Positions 51,836 to 60,595 of a stretch of DNA of 64,000 nt are shown one piece after another. The position numbers and the translations under genes were made by a program. Below the pieces are notes generated by a model that was not told the origin of the DNA, made no database searches, and was given only the letters and a program-made list of their open reading frames with translations. Source of the DNA: Bacillota bacterium (lineage in GTDB: Bacteria > Bacillota > Clostridia > Acetivibrionales > JAEZXR01); the NCBI GenBank assembly GCA_023419605.1, contig JAEZXR010000073.1:1-64000 (forward strand). The letters are read 5' to 3'. The stretch's first letter is position 1. Every line of letters starts with the position of its first letter.

Positions 51836-53059
51836 ATGAGAAAAATAGAACTGCTGGCTCCTGCCGGGAACCTGGAGAAATTAAAAATGGCCATTATGTA
51901 TGGGGCGGATGCTGTTTATATAGGCGGAGAAGAATATGGCCTACGGGCTTCCGCGGATAATTTTACCCTGGAGCAAATGCAGGAGGGGCTCGGATTTGCC
52001 CATGCCAGGGGGAAAAAGGTGTACCTGACCATGAATATTATTCCCCATAATGAGGATTTTGAGGGAATGGGAAACTATGTAAAAGAGGTAGCCGCCATAG
52101 GGGTTGATGCCATTATTCTTTCCGATCCGGGTGTCTTTTCCGTCGTAAAGGAAAATGCTCCGAATATGGAGATCCATCTCAGCACCCAGGCGAACAATAC
52201 CAACTGGACTAGCGCTAAGTTCTGGTATAATCAGGGGGTCAAAAGGATTGTACTGGCCCGGGAGCTTTCTATCAGCGAGATCCAGGAGATCAGGGAAAAA
52301 ACTCCTCCGGACCTGGATTTCGAAATCTTCATCCATGGAGCCATGTGTATATCGTATTCGGGAAGATGTCTCCTCAGCAACTACATGGCGGGACGCGATG
52401 CCAACAGAGGGGAATGCGCCCATCCCTGCAGATGGAAGTACCATCTGGTGGAAGAAAAAAGACCCGGAGAGTATATGCCGGTATATGAAAATGAAAGGGG
52501 AACCTTTATTTATAACTCCAAAGATCTGTGTCTCATCGAGCACATCCCCGAACTGATCGAATCCGGTGCCCTAAGCTTTAAGATTGAGGGACGAATGAAA
52601 AGTGCCTATTATGTGGCGACTGTAGTAAAAGCTTACAGGGATGCTATTGACGCATATTATGCGGATCCGGAAGGCTATCAGTACAATCCGCAGTGGCTGG
52701 CAGAGTTGAATAAAGCCAGCCACAGGGAGTATACAACAGGGTTTTATTTTAATAAGCCTACGGGCCAGGACCAGATTTATCACACCAGCTCCTATGTCCG
52801 GGACTATACCTTCGTTGGTATGGTACTGGAGTATGATAAGGAAACCGGAATCGCAAAAATCGAGCAGAGAAATCGAATGTTTGCAGGAGATGAGATCGAA
52901 GTGGTAAGGCCTCAAGGTCCCTTCTTCACCCAGAAAATTCATGCAATGAAGAATGTGGAGGGGGAAGAGATTACGGTAGCTCCAAATCCGCAGATGGTCG
53001 TCTACATGCCTATGGATGAAGCTGTAGAGCCCTATACCATGCTGCGAAAGGAAGGGTAA
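51836..53059 (+). CDS. trhP: U32 family protein, tRNA hydroxylation (TrhP type)
   Basis: A 407-residue member of peptidase family U32, whose characterised relatives form 5-hydroxyuridine at the tRNA wobble position using prephenate. ELLAPAGNLEKLKMAIMYGADAVYIGG starts the protein (the family's AGN and GADAVY blocks), and the Cys-rich signature HGAMCISYSGRCLLSNYM and GECAHPCRWKY gives the cluster-binding Cys. ATG 51836 is preferred over 51827, which lies too close to CAGGAGG. It completes an ho5U/mo5U pathway with trmR. Confidence 0.88.
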   Translation: MRKIELLAPAGNLEKLKMAIMYGADAVYIGGEEYGLRASADNFTLEQMQEGLGFAHARGKKVYLTMNIIPHNEDFEGMGNYVKEVAAIGVDAIILSDPGVFSVVKENAPNMEIHLSTQANNTNWTSAKFWYNQGVKRIVLARELSISEIQEIREKTPPDLDFEIFIHGAMCISYSGRCLLSNYMAGRDANRGECAHPCRWKYHLVEEKRPGEYMPVYENERGTFIYNSKDLCLIEHIPELIESGALSFKIEGRMKSAYYVATVVKAYRDAIDAYYADPEGYQYNPQWLAELNKASHREYTTGFYFNKPTGQDQIYHTSSYVRDYTFVGMVLEYDKETGIAKIEQRNRMFAGDEIEVVRPQGPFFTQKIHAMKNVEGEEITVAPNPQMVVYMPMDEAVEPYTMLRKEG

Positions 53060-53071
53060 TGTAAATAAAGG

Positions 53072-53119
53072 TCCATAGAAAAAGCACAAGTAGACATTCG
53101 ACTCTATTTGTGCTTTTTT
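53072..53119 (+). terminator. Terminator after trhP
   Basis: AAAAAGCACAA (53079-53089) pairs with TTGTGCTTTTT (53108-53118), with further pairing outside; T-rich tail. Confidence 0.75.
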
Positions 53120-53207
53120 CTTTATGGATCATGCAGTATACAAATTCTCCTAAAAGGCAAAAATATCTAGAATAAATCTTTAATTCGTAATTTGACTTCT
53201 TGGTAAG

Positions 53208-53268
53208 CTTCTGCTGAGAGGATATGGACAAAGGCTCCCTTATCTCACCAGAAGGGAGAGAACAGAAG
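53208..53268 (+). other. Structured leader before the penicillin-binding protein gene
   Basis: CTTCTG (53208-53213) pairs with CAGAAG (53263-53268) around a CTCCCTT/AAGGGAG hairpin (53235-53258). It lies within a 301-bp gap that holds no gene. The arrangement looks like a folded mRNA leader, but it matches no riboswitch that I know. The rest of the gap is featureless apart from the terminator. Confidence 0.35.
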
Positions 53269-53360
53269 GGCCTCACGGATAAAGGGACCTGTAAGAAGGC
53301 GCTAAAGGCTTGCAAAAAGGGAATTATGTATTGAAGAAAATAGATAAAAAGGGGGATTTT

Positions 53361-55013
53361 ATGAACAGAAACAGACCTAGATTGCTAATAGCAGTCATCC
53401 TGCTTTGCTTTGCACTTCTTACCGGAAGGGTATTCTACTTTCAAATTGTAAAAGGAGTAAGGCTGGCGAAGGCTGCTACAGGGCAAAGAGTTGCAAATGT
53501 TGATTTTGAAAAACCCAGGGGCAATATTCTGGACCGGAACGGGATTCCTTTGACCAATAGAAATCCGAAATCAGTCATTGCTCTAAAGCCGCTGTCCTTA
53601 AAAGGCAAAGAAAATGATCTCCAAAAGATTTGTGATATACTGAGAATCAACTATACCGACATACGAAGACAGATCGGAATTAAAAGGGAACCGATCTTGG
53701 TTGACACCGATGAGGAGAGTAAAAATCAGATACTGGATATGCACCTGGAAGGTGTTTCTGCCGTTAATACCTTGAAGCGGTATGATGAAAATTCTGTGGC
53801 TAGGCATTTGCTGGGCTATATAAAAAAGGTGGATCAGGTTGGAGAAACGGGAATTGAAAAAGCCTATGAGGACATTTTAAAAATTGACGGTGAAAATAAG
53901 ATTGGCGTTGTTACAGATGCCAGATATAATTTGCTGCCAGGGATCGGATACAGGGTTATGACAGCGGAAAGCAAAAACTCCAATGTAATGCTTACCCTGG
54001 ACTATCACATCCAGCGAATTGTGGAGGATGTTCTTGATGACCACAGGATTACAGGAGCAGTGGTGATTGAGGACGTTACTACGGGTGATATTGTGGCTAT
54101 GGCCAGCAAGCCTGACTATGATCAAAATGATGTAGGGAAATTCCTGGAGAATTCGAACAACGCATTGTTTAACAGAGCGGTGGCATCCTATAACCTCGGC
54201 TCCATATTTAAAATTGTAGATGTTGCCAAATACATGGAACTGAATATGCCTACAGATCAGGTGTATTATTGTCCGGGATTTATCAAGGTTGGAGATAAGG
54301 AATTCAGATGTTCTTCCTATGAAAAGGGAGGCAATGGATGGGTAAATCTGGAGGAAGCTTTTTCCGTTTCATGTAATACCTATTTTATCAATATGGGAAT
54401 CAGTATGGGACATAAAAATATTATTGAAATGGCCCAGCGGTTTGGCTTTGGAAAAACCACGGGAATTGAAGCCCAGGGCATACCCGAGTCTGCCGGAAAT
54501 CTTCCTGCCATATCTAAAAGCCTGACGGATGGAAACACTGCCAATATCGCCATCGGACAGGGGGATGTTATGGCTACGCCGCTGCAGGTGGCAGATTTGA
54601 TTGCAACGGTAGCCAATGGTGGGATTAAGAACAAAGTGAACATCGTTGATTCCATCGTGGATAATGAACTGAATAAGAAAAAGCTGATAAAGACCCAGGA
54701 GGGAAGCAGAGTTATATCCAAGGATATTGCGGATTATATTAAAACCCTGATGGAGGATGTAACAGCCAAGGGAACGGGTACCAAGGCCCATTTGGAAGAG
54801 TACGGGGGTGCTGCCGGTAAAACCGGCAGTGCAGAGACCGGACAGTATGTAAGTGGGAGGAAGGTGGTTCATGCCTGGTTTGGCGGGTATTTCCCCCAGA
54901 AGCAGCCCAGGTATTCCATGGCAGTTTTTATTGAAGATGGTAAAGCTGGCGGGGCGGCTGCCGCACCTATATTTGCAGAGATCGCGCAGGAGATTTTGAA
55001 ACGGGGATTGTAG
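53361..55013 (+). CDS. Penicillin-binding protein, transpeptidase (SpoVD/PBP2-like)
   Basis: A bitopic class B penicillin-binding protein of about 550 residues that cross-links wall peptides. One N-terminal helix (about 8-28) is followed by a dimerisation domain (RGNILDRNGIPLTNRNPK) and the transpeptidase domain. Its active-site motifs are complete: SIFK (Ser281), SCN (Ser337) and KTG (Lys487). No PASTA domains. ATG 53361 follows AAAGGGGG. It lies just upstream of sigK, so a role in spore cortex formation is plausible but is inferred from position only. Confidence 0.88.
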   Translation: MNRNRPRLLIAVILLCFALLTGRVFYFQIVKGVRLAKAATGQRVANVDFEKPRGNILDRNGIPLTNRNPKSVIALKPLSLKGKENDLQKICDILRINYTDIRRQIGIKREPILVDTDEESKNQILDMHLEGVSAVNTLKRYDENSVARHLLGYIKKVDQVGETGIEKAYEDILKIDGENKIGVVTDARYNLLPGIGYRVMTAESKNSNVMLTLDYHIQRIVEDVLDDHRITGAVVIEDVTTGDIVAMASKPDYDQNDVGKFLENSNNALFNRAVASYNLGSIFKIVDVAKYMELNMPTDQVYYCPGFIKVGDKEFRCSSYEKGGNGWVNLEEAFSVSCNTYFINMGISMGHKNIIEMAQRFGFGKTTGIEAQGIPESAGNLPAISKSLTDGNTANIAIGQGDVMATPLQVADLIATVANGGIKNKVNIVDSIVDNELNKKKLIKTQEGSRVISKDIADYIKTLMEDVTAKGTGTKAHLEEYGGAAGKTGSAETGQYVSGRKVVHAWFGGYFPQKQPRYSMAVFIEDGKAGGAAAAPIFAEIAQEILKRGL

Positions 55014-55245
55014 GGATCCGTGAGTGATCGCTTCTCTCAGAAGGAGTGATGCATTGGAATATGGCCATAAGCCATGAATTGATGAGTTTGAATGGCGTGA
55101 ACCCTTTGCACCCCTGCGGGTCAATACCTATGAGGGTATAAATTTGGCTGATGATGTAAGTCATTGTCTCTACTGCAGATCATTCATAGCTTCCGAAGAG
55201 GGAGAAGATGAAAATCTATATTTAAAAAATTTTTTTATAAACAGG

Positions 55246-55273
55246 CACCCATTTTTTTGCGGCTACATATACT
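55246..55273 (+). promoter_or_regulatory. Sigma-E/sigma-K-type promoter of sigK
   Basis: CACC (55246-55249), 16 bp, CATATACT (55266-55273). It fits the sigma-K pattern (AC, then CATA) well, and the -10 matches sigma-E CATACAnT at all but one position. It lies about 34 bp before the sigK start. The gap from 55,014 has no other supported feature. Confidence 0.45.
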
Positions 55274-55306
55274 GTAAAGTAGCCTATTTTATTGGGGGTG
55301 CTTTAT

Positions 55307-55672
55307 TTGTTGTCCTTGTTTTTTTCTGGAATCATAGAATTGATCAGCAATATGTTCTTTATGGTTGGCTATGTTTCGAATGCAAATTCTTTTCCGCAGC
55401 CGCTGAGTCCGGAAGAGGAACAGCGCTATATCGAAATGTATAAGAACGGTGATGAGGAAGCAAGAAATATTTTAATTGAGAGAAATTTGCGGCTTGTCGC
55501 TCACATTGTAAAAAAATACTCGGCCAACAACAATGACTCCGATGATCTCATATCCATAGGTACTATTGGATTAATAAAAGCAATCTCTACTTTTGACCAT
55601 GAAAAAGGTACAAGACTTGCAACTTACGCAGCACGCTGCATTGAAAATGAGAATTTAATGTCAAAAGGGTAG
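55307..55672 (+). CDS. sigK: Pro-sigma-K, N-terminal part (interrupted by the skin element)
   Basis: The first half of the mother-cell sigma factor sigma-K. A hydrophobic pro-sequence of 21 residues (MLSLFFSGIIELISNMFFMVG) is shown only by its ends here: it starts MLSLFF and ends FFMVG just before YVSNANSFPQPL. It aligns in length with that of B. subtilis pro-sigma-K. Region 2 follows (ERNLRLVAHIVKKY, DLISIGTIGLIKAI, LATYAARCIENE). The last true sigK codon is GAG 55649-55651; beyond it the reading frame enters the element and stops at 55,672. TTG 55307 is chosen: it is 8 bases after GGGGG and gives the family length. Region 4 is found at 60,796-61,161. Confidence 0.93.
   Translation: MLSLFFSGIIELISNMFFMVGYVSNANSFPQPLSPEEEQRYIEMYKNGDEEARNILIERNLRLVAHIVKKYSANNNDSDDLISIGTIGLIKAISTFDHEKGTRLATYAARCIENENLMSKG
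55637..55662. other. attL of the skin element
   Basis: The left junction. The GAGA core at 55649-55652 is in frame with sigK. The left half site TGCAT (55637-55641) pairs by symmetry with ATGCA (60802-60806) at the other end once the element is removed, which defines the native 26-bp site. Confidence 0.8.
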
Positions 55673-55742
55673 ATGGAAGTCTTATGAACATGGTATACTT
55701 GTATTTATGAGCAAAAACCCTTTCCGAAAGGAATCATAGAAT

Positions 55743-56309
55743 ATGACATATGAAGAGGCATTGAAAATACTGCAGAGTTTTACGGTGGAACCGGGCCACG
55801 ACTGGGACAGGCACTGTATGAAAGTGGCAGATATCGCTTATAGACTGGCTCTTGAACTTCAGAAATATATAGGCATTAACCCAGAAAAGGTAAGAGTGAT
55901 GGGGCTTGTACATGACTTTGGCAGAAATGTGACGCAGGACCCTTACAGGCACTCCTATGAGGGATATCGGCTCATGAAGAAGCTGGGTTACCCTGAGTAC
56001 GCAAGAATTTGTGTTTGCCACTCCAATGGTACCTATAAGGCGGAGGAGCTGGAAGAATACGGATTAGAACCGGAAGACTTTTTTGCAAAGACACTGGAGG
56101 AGAAATTAGTATTTATTGCTGACAGCCTGGAGTGCAAGGGGCAGATTATCCGGCATGACGTGAGAATTGCGCAAACCATTGAACGATATAGGAACAGGAA
56201 TCCAGAGTTTATTCCGGTATTGGAAAGCAAACTGGAAGAGTTTAAGGCCTTTGACAAGGAAATCCGGGAGATTATAGGAAAGAGTATTTATGAGTTTTTC
56301 GGAATTTAA
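55743..56309 (+). CDS. HD domain phosphohydrolase in the skin element
   Basis: A 188-residue cytosolic protein with an HD metal-hydrolase domain: His24 in WDRHCMKVADIA, the HD pair in GLVHDFGRN (about residue 57), and HSYEGYRLM and CVCHSNGTY further on. It resembles HDIG-type and YqeK-like proteins, but exact substrate (nucleotide or cyclic dinucleotide) cannot be told. ATG 55743 is 92 bp inside the element. Its stop codon lies in a 27-bp perfect palindrome shared with the convergent flippase gene. Confidence 0.82.
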   Translation: MTYEEALKILQSFTVEPGHDWDRHCMKVADIAYRLALELQKYIGINPEKVRVMGLVHDFGRNVTQDPYRHSYEGYRLMKKLGYPEYARICVCHSNGTYKAEELEEYGLEPEDFFAKTLEEKLVFIADSLECKGQIIRHDVRIAQTIERYRNRNPEFIPVLESKLEEFKAFDKEIREIIGKSIYEFFGI

Positions 56310-56360
56310 AAGGATGTAAAAATGCGGTGTTTCACCGCATTTTTACATCCTTTTAAATTT
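56304..56360. terminator. 27-bp perfect palindromic terminator containing two stop codons
   Basis: Arms 56304-56330 and 56334-56360 are perfectly complementary around TTT. The hairpin holds the TAA of the HD gene in its left arm and the TAA of the flippase gene in its right arm, with AAAAA/TTTTT inside the stem. A bidirectional terminator. Confidence 0.85.
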
Positions 56361-57978
56361 TCTGTTCTCTATTTTGAAGACGCTGGAGAAGTCCGGAAGG
56401 AATAAAACGGCGAAGTCCACCTGGAACGGAATTCAGATCCTCCGCAGTAATTCCGCCCATCAGTACCAGAACATAGAAATAGAGTATTCCGCCCACGCCA
56501 ATGGCAGCGACAACAGCAATAGCATTGGTCAGGTATCCCTCACCTGCAAAGGAGAGTAATTTGGATAGTCCCAGGTAGCTCAGGCCGGCCCCCAGGCTCA
56601 TTACTACTGAGGAAACCGCGGGCTTTAGGGCTATGGAGGCCAGGTTTATTCGTACTTTAAGGAAGCGGTTGATGGCAATTCCGTTTAACACAAGAGGGAG
56701 TGCATATCCCGCTGCGCTTCCGATAATGGCTCCGTAGATATTAATGGAGGGAATCGCAATCAGGAGATAGTTCAGCACTACTTTTATAATGATTCCCCAT
56801 AACAGGTTAAAGGTGACTACATATAATTTGCCACAACTTTGCAAAACGCTGTTTTGGATCTGCACGATGCACATGAGAACCAGAACAACGGCCCCATACA
56901 TCATAATGCGGTAGCTTTCACCAAAACCGATAAAAGCATAAATCGGGCGGCTTAGAACTGCCAGTCCCGCAGCAGAAGGAATTGCAATAAGCATACACAG
57001 GCGGAAGGCGTAATTGATCCTGTTTTGCGTCAATTCCCGGTTTTTTACCGCCAAAGCTCCGGCAATAGCGGGTATAATGGCGGCGGCCAGGGACGTAATC
57101 AGTGCGATGGGGACGTTCATCAACTGGACATACCGGCTGAGATACCCGAACAGTGCTGAAGCTCTCTCATCACTAAAGCCAGCAGCAAGTAACCTGCTTT
57201 TTGTATTCCAGGTATCAATGAGGTTTCCTGCATAGGTCAATCCAACCGACAAGGTGATGGGTACACTGTAAGCAACAATCCTTCTCACAAGTTGTTCGTA
57301 GGATAGTCTTTGAACAGGCAGGTGCGCTTCTCCTTTGCCCACCACAAACTTACGGTTTCTTCGATAACTGATAACAAGGTAACCGGCGGCCACTAAAGCG
57401 CCCAGGGATGTACCGATGGTTCCGCCGGCGCAAGCGGCAGCAACTCCGTAACGCAGAAGCAGATAAGCAAAAAGCAATGTAAAGACAGTGTTTATGACCT
57501 GCTCCAGAATTTGTGAAATTGCGGTGGGAGTCATATTTCCCCTTCCCTGGAAATATCCTCTGTAAGCCGAAGCTACGGCTGTAAACAGGAGGGTAGGGGA
57601 AAGTGCCATAATGGCTAAATGAGCCTCAGGAAACTTAACCAACACCGCCAAGGACTTTGCTGCTGCAAGTAAAAGCAGGGACATGACGGTGCCCAGCACT
57701 AACAGCAGTGAACGGGCTATTTTAAAGCTGCGGATAGCATCCTTATAATTTTTTACTGCGGCCAATTCCGAAATCAGCTTGGATATGGCGACGGGAACTC
57801 CCGAATTGGTCAAAACATAGATAAAGACATATACACTGTAGGCAGCCGTGTATATGCCGTAGCCGGGATCACCGATAATAGCGATTAAAAACGGTATGTA
57901 CAAAAAGGATAAAACTTTAACAACTAATCCGGCAGCCGACAAAACGGCAAAGCCTTTTGAAACAGATTGCTCCTTCAT
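56353..57978 (-). CDS. SpoVB/MurJ-like flippase in the skin element
   Basis: A polytopic membrane protein of about 541 residues with some fourteen helices of the MOP exporter superfamily. The start FAVLSAAGLVVKVLSFLYIPF and GDPGYGIYTAAYSVYVF, and YRGYFQGRGNMTPTAISQILEQ in the middle, are typical of SpoVB, YtgP and MurJ-type lipid II flippases. ATG 57978 follows AAGGAG on the minus strand. In B. subtilis spoVB is a mother-cell gene for the spore cortex, so finding a relative inside a DNA that the mother cell discards is odd. It could equally be a teichoic acid or polysaccharide exporter. Confidence 0.85.
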   Translation of the reverse strand: MKEQSVSKGFAVLSAAGLVVKVLSFLYIPFLIAIIGDPGYGIYTAAYSVYVFIYVLTNSGVPVAISKLISELAAVKNYKDAIRSFKIARSLLLVLGTVMSLLLLAAAKSLAVLVKFPEAHLAIMALSPTLLFTAVASAYRGYFQGRGNMTPTAISQILEQVINTVFTLLFAYLLLRYGVAAACAGGTIGTSLGALVAAGYLVISYRRNRKFVVGKGEAHLPVQRLSYEQLVRRIVAYSVPITLSVGLTYAGNLIDTWNTKSRLLAAGFSDERASALFGYLSRYVQLMNVPIALITSLAAAIIPAIAGALAVKNRELTQNRINYAFRLCMLIAIPSAAGLAVLSRPIYAFIGFGESYRIMMYGAVVLVLMCIVQIQNSVLQSCGKLYVVTFNLLWGIIIKVVLNYLLIAIPSINIYGAIIGSAAGYALPLVLNGIAINRFLKVRINLASIALKPAVSSVVMSLGAGLSYLGLSKLLSFAGEGYLTNAIAVVAAIGVGGILYFYVLVLMGGITAEDLNSVPGGLRRFIPSGLLQRLQNREQKI

Positions 57979-58279
57979 ACTTAGCTCCTTAAAAACCGAT
58001 TGCATAATACTATACGATAGAAAAATATGTTTATCATTATATCAGAATTAGAGAAAAAGGTACATGTTGAAATTATAGACACATGCAATATATACTAATA
58101 CGCAAAGCGCGTACTATTTATTAAGGTAATTTCTATGGAAGTATATGTAAAATTATGATTGCATTCATTGATATTTCCTATAATTCCATATACAATAATA
58201 CTATATTTCTTCTGTAAATTCTTTACGCGATGATTACAGGTGTAAAGGGTCGGAAAATTCAGTAATAGGAGGTAGAAGC
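57979..58279. other. AT-rich spacer in the skin element
   Basis: A 301-bp divergent spacer between the flippase and nitroreductase genes. It is rich in A and T, with a possible TATAAT on the minus strand near 58,036; I see no gene, no repeat and no clear full promoter. Confidence 0.5.
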
Positions 58280-59071
58280 ATGAATGCGTTTGAAGCGATA
58301 TTCATCCGAAAATCCATAAGAAAGTATGACGAAGCAGGCCTGTCCAAAGAAATGCTGGAAAAGGTAGAGGATATTATTCGAAAAGCAGACCGGCTTTACA
58401 GCGATATCGATATGAAAATACATATCGTAGAAGAAGGAAAAAAGATACAAGCCATTAGTTCCGGCTTTATCGGCAGCTACGGGAAAATCTATGGCCCTCA
58501 CTATCTAGTAATGACTTCGGTAGAAAAAGAAGGTTACCTGGAGAATATAGGGTATACTCTGGAAAATGTTGTACTGGAACTGGCTGCCCTGGGAATCGGA
58601 ACCTGCTGGATTGGCGGTTCTATAAAAAAGAATCTTCTGGACGGCATCATTCATATACCGACAGGGCATACACCGGTTATTGTCATTTCTTTTGGGAAGC
58701 CGTCCAAGGGAAACGAGCTGATTCGGAGTGAAGCCGGCAAGGTGAAAAGGAAGCCGCTTTCAGAGATTCTCTCAGGAGGGATGGAGGGGGAATGGAAGGA
58801 TATCATGGAAGCTGTGAGGCTTGCCCCGTCGGCGGTCAATTTGCAGCCCTGGCGCTTTAGCTTTTCAAATGAATATATTCATGCTTTTGTCGTTAAAAGG
58901 GGAGGGCTTATGTCAAAACACCTGAGTCTGATGAATCGGATCGACATCGGCATTTCCCTGAGCCATCTGGCTATCGCGGCCAGACATTTCAACAAGGACC
59001 TTCGTTTTGAAAAACTGCCGGGTGTTTTGGAGAAGGGCCTCATATATATAACAAGTGCCGCCAGGCAATAG
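58280..59071 (+). CDS. Nitroreductase family protein in the skin element
   Basis: A 263-residue FMN-dependent oxidoreductase of the putative-TM nitroreductase type. Conserved parts are FIRKSIRKYDEAGLS (FMN phosphate contact), IGYTLENVVLELAALGIGTCWIGG, and the later EAVRLAPSAVNLQPWRF, typical of the family. ATG 58280 follows AGGAGG by 8 bases. Substrate unknown. As part of the element it is removed from the mother cell with sigK activation. Its base composition does not stand out from neighbours. Confidence 0.83.
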   Translation: MNAFEAIFIRKSIRKYDEAGLSKEMLEKVEDIIRKADRLYSDIDMKIHIVEEGKKIQAISSGFIGSYGKIYGPHYLVMTSVEKEGYLENIGYTLENVVLELAALGIGTCWIGGSIKKNLLDGIIHIPTGHTPVIVISFGKPSKGNELIRSEAGKVKRKPLSEILSGGMEGEWKDIMEAVRLAPSAVNLQPWRFSFSNEYIHAFVVKRGGLMSKHLSLMNRIDIGISLSHLAIAARHFNKDLRFEKLPGVLEKGLIYITSAARQ

Positions 59072-59092
59072 TGACACCCCTTTAACGACGCC

Positions 59093-60595
59093 TTAAAAGC
59101 CCGTAATCCGGATTTCATTCTTGTAAACGATGATTTCCTTTACCAGGGAGCGGATTAGGTATTGTTTATCCTCAAAGGTCAGATTACCGCTGTCTTTGAG
59201 GATATAATAATCCCATGCGGCTTCTGTTGTGTTTCGGAAGGAAGCGGCAGCTCCTTCCGGTTCCTGCTTTGCAAGAAGTAGATCCCTCGTTTTTACAATA
59301 CTGGCTTCTTCCGCATTGATCTGTCGAAGCCTCCGGCGTATATCCTCCAGGCCTGCTTCACCCAATTCCTCTCCTAATACGGACATCATTTGGATAAGGT
59401 TGCTTCGGGCCTTTTGGATTTCTGACAGGCGATGGCTTATATCCATTACATTCGTACCTTGCAAGGGTGCAGTGTCGTGTACCGGTAATTCCGCTGCAGT
59501 AAGAGACTTTAGCTGCTTCACTACCATATCCCATACCAGGCGATCCAGAAGCTCGGCTTTTACCCGGTTCCCACAGCCTCTGTTTTTTGCTCCTGCAGTT
59601 CCTTTGATATCACTGTATTCCAGAACATAGACACCCCAGTTTTTTGATTTCCTGCCTGTCAGGGTATTCCCGCAAGTTCCGCATCGAACCAGGCCGCTGA
59701 GCAAATAAGAGTGTTTATTTTTACCTGACCACCTACGCCGGGATTCTTCCAATAGTTTTTGAACATAGAAAAATATTTCACGGTCTATAATGGGAGGACA
59801 GGGAACCTGTATCCACTCTTCGGAAGGCCGCTGGCGAAGCGGAACACGGTCATCCGCAGCAAGGAACCGATTTGCAAGCATACCTTCACAGTTCCAGCGG
59901 TTTTGATAAAATTCCCCGATATAAGCCCGATTCATAAGGAGCTGCCGGACTACCTGCCGGTGCCATCCCTTTGCGCCGCGTTTTGTGGGAACCCCTTGCT
60001 CTGTCAGGTATTTGGCGATTCCATTGATACCTGCTGCGCTGTCAGGCTTGCCGGCAAAGAGGCGGAATATTGTTTTTACCATCTCTGCTTCAAGGGGATT
60101 CACCACCATCTGCTGAGTATTTATATCATAGTCATAGCCATAAACACCATAATCACGAACTACATGGCCCTGGCGGGCCTTTTCGCGCCGTCCCCGGGAT
60201 GTGCGTTCATTGATCTTGGCTTTCTCAAACTCCGATATGGCGCCTCGCAGCTGGTAAAACAGCTTTCCCTCGGGACTCTGACCATACTCACCATTTACAA
60301 AGACCAAGGCCGACTTTTTTTCAATTTCCTCCGATAGAATCAGTTGGTTCATCAACTTACGGGATAGCCGGTCCGGGTCCAAACACAGGACCTTTGAAAA
60401 CTTACCCTGGGCAACATCCTTTCTCAGGCGGGATAGTTGGGGTCTGTCAAGGATTTCTCCTGAAATTCCCTCATCGACGTATTCGATGATATCCTCACAA
60501 CCTGCCAGTTTCCTGCATTCCCTGATCTGGTCCTGCAGGCTGTATCCCTTCCGGGCCTGCTCCTCCGTACTCACCCTGGCATAAATCGCTATCAT
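59093..60595 (-). CDS. spoIVCA: SpoIVCA-type large serine recombinase (skin excision)
   Basis: The site-specific recombinase that excises the skin element, 500 residues. The resolvase domain has the catalytic Ser9 in IYARVSTEEQARKG and DPDRLSRKLMNQLIL, FVNGEYGQSPEGKLFYQLRGAIS. The recombinase domain (KRGAKGWHRQVVRQLLMNRAYIGE) and zinc ribbon (VRCGTCGNTLTG, with a later RGCGN) follow, then a coiled coil and C-terminal part. Many of these segments match B. subtilis SpoIVCA closely as I recall it, more closely than phage integrases do. It lies 198 bp from attR, reading inward. Confidence 0.93.
   Translation of the reverse strand: MIAIYARVSTEEQARKGYSLQDQIRECRKLAGCEDIIEYVDEGISGEILDRPQLSRLRKDVAQGKFSKVLCLDPDRLSRKLMNQLILSEEIEKKSALVFVNGEYGQSPEGKLFYQLRGAISEFEKAKINERTSRGRREKARQGHVVRDYGVYGYDYDINTQQMVVNPLEAEMVKTIFRLFAGKPDSAAGINGIAKYLTEQGVPTKRGAKGWHRQVVRQLLMNRAYIGEFYQNRWNCEGMLANRFLAADDRVPLRQRPSEEWIQVPCPPIIDREIFFYVQKLLEESRRRWSGKNKHSYLLSGLVRCGTCGNTLTGRKSKNWGVYVLEYSDIKGTAGAKNRGCGNRVKAELLDRLVWDMVVKQLKSLTAAELPVHDTAPLQGTNVMDISHRLSEIQKARSNLIQMMSVLGEELGEAGLEDIRRRLRQINAEEASIVKTRDLLLAKQEPEGAAASFRNTTEAAWDYYILKDSGNLTFEDKQYLIRSLVKEIIVYKNEIRITGF

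Noticed and set aside
55144..55443. 99-residue plus-strand frame overlapping the start of sigK
   Set aside because: It overlaps sigK in another frame, has no ribosome site and looks like translated promoter DNA.
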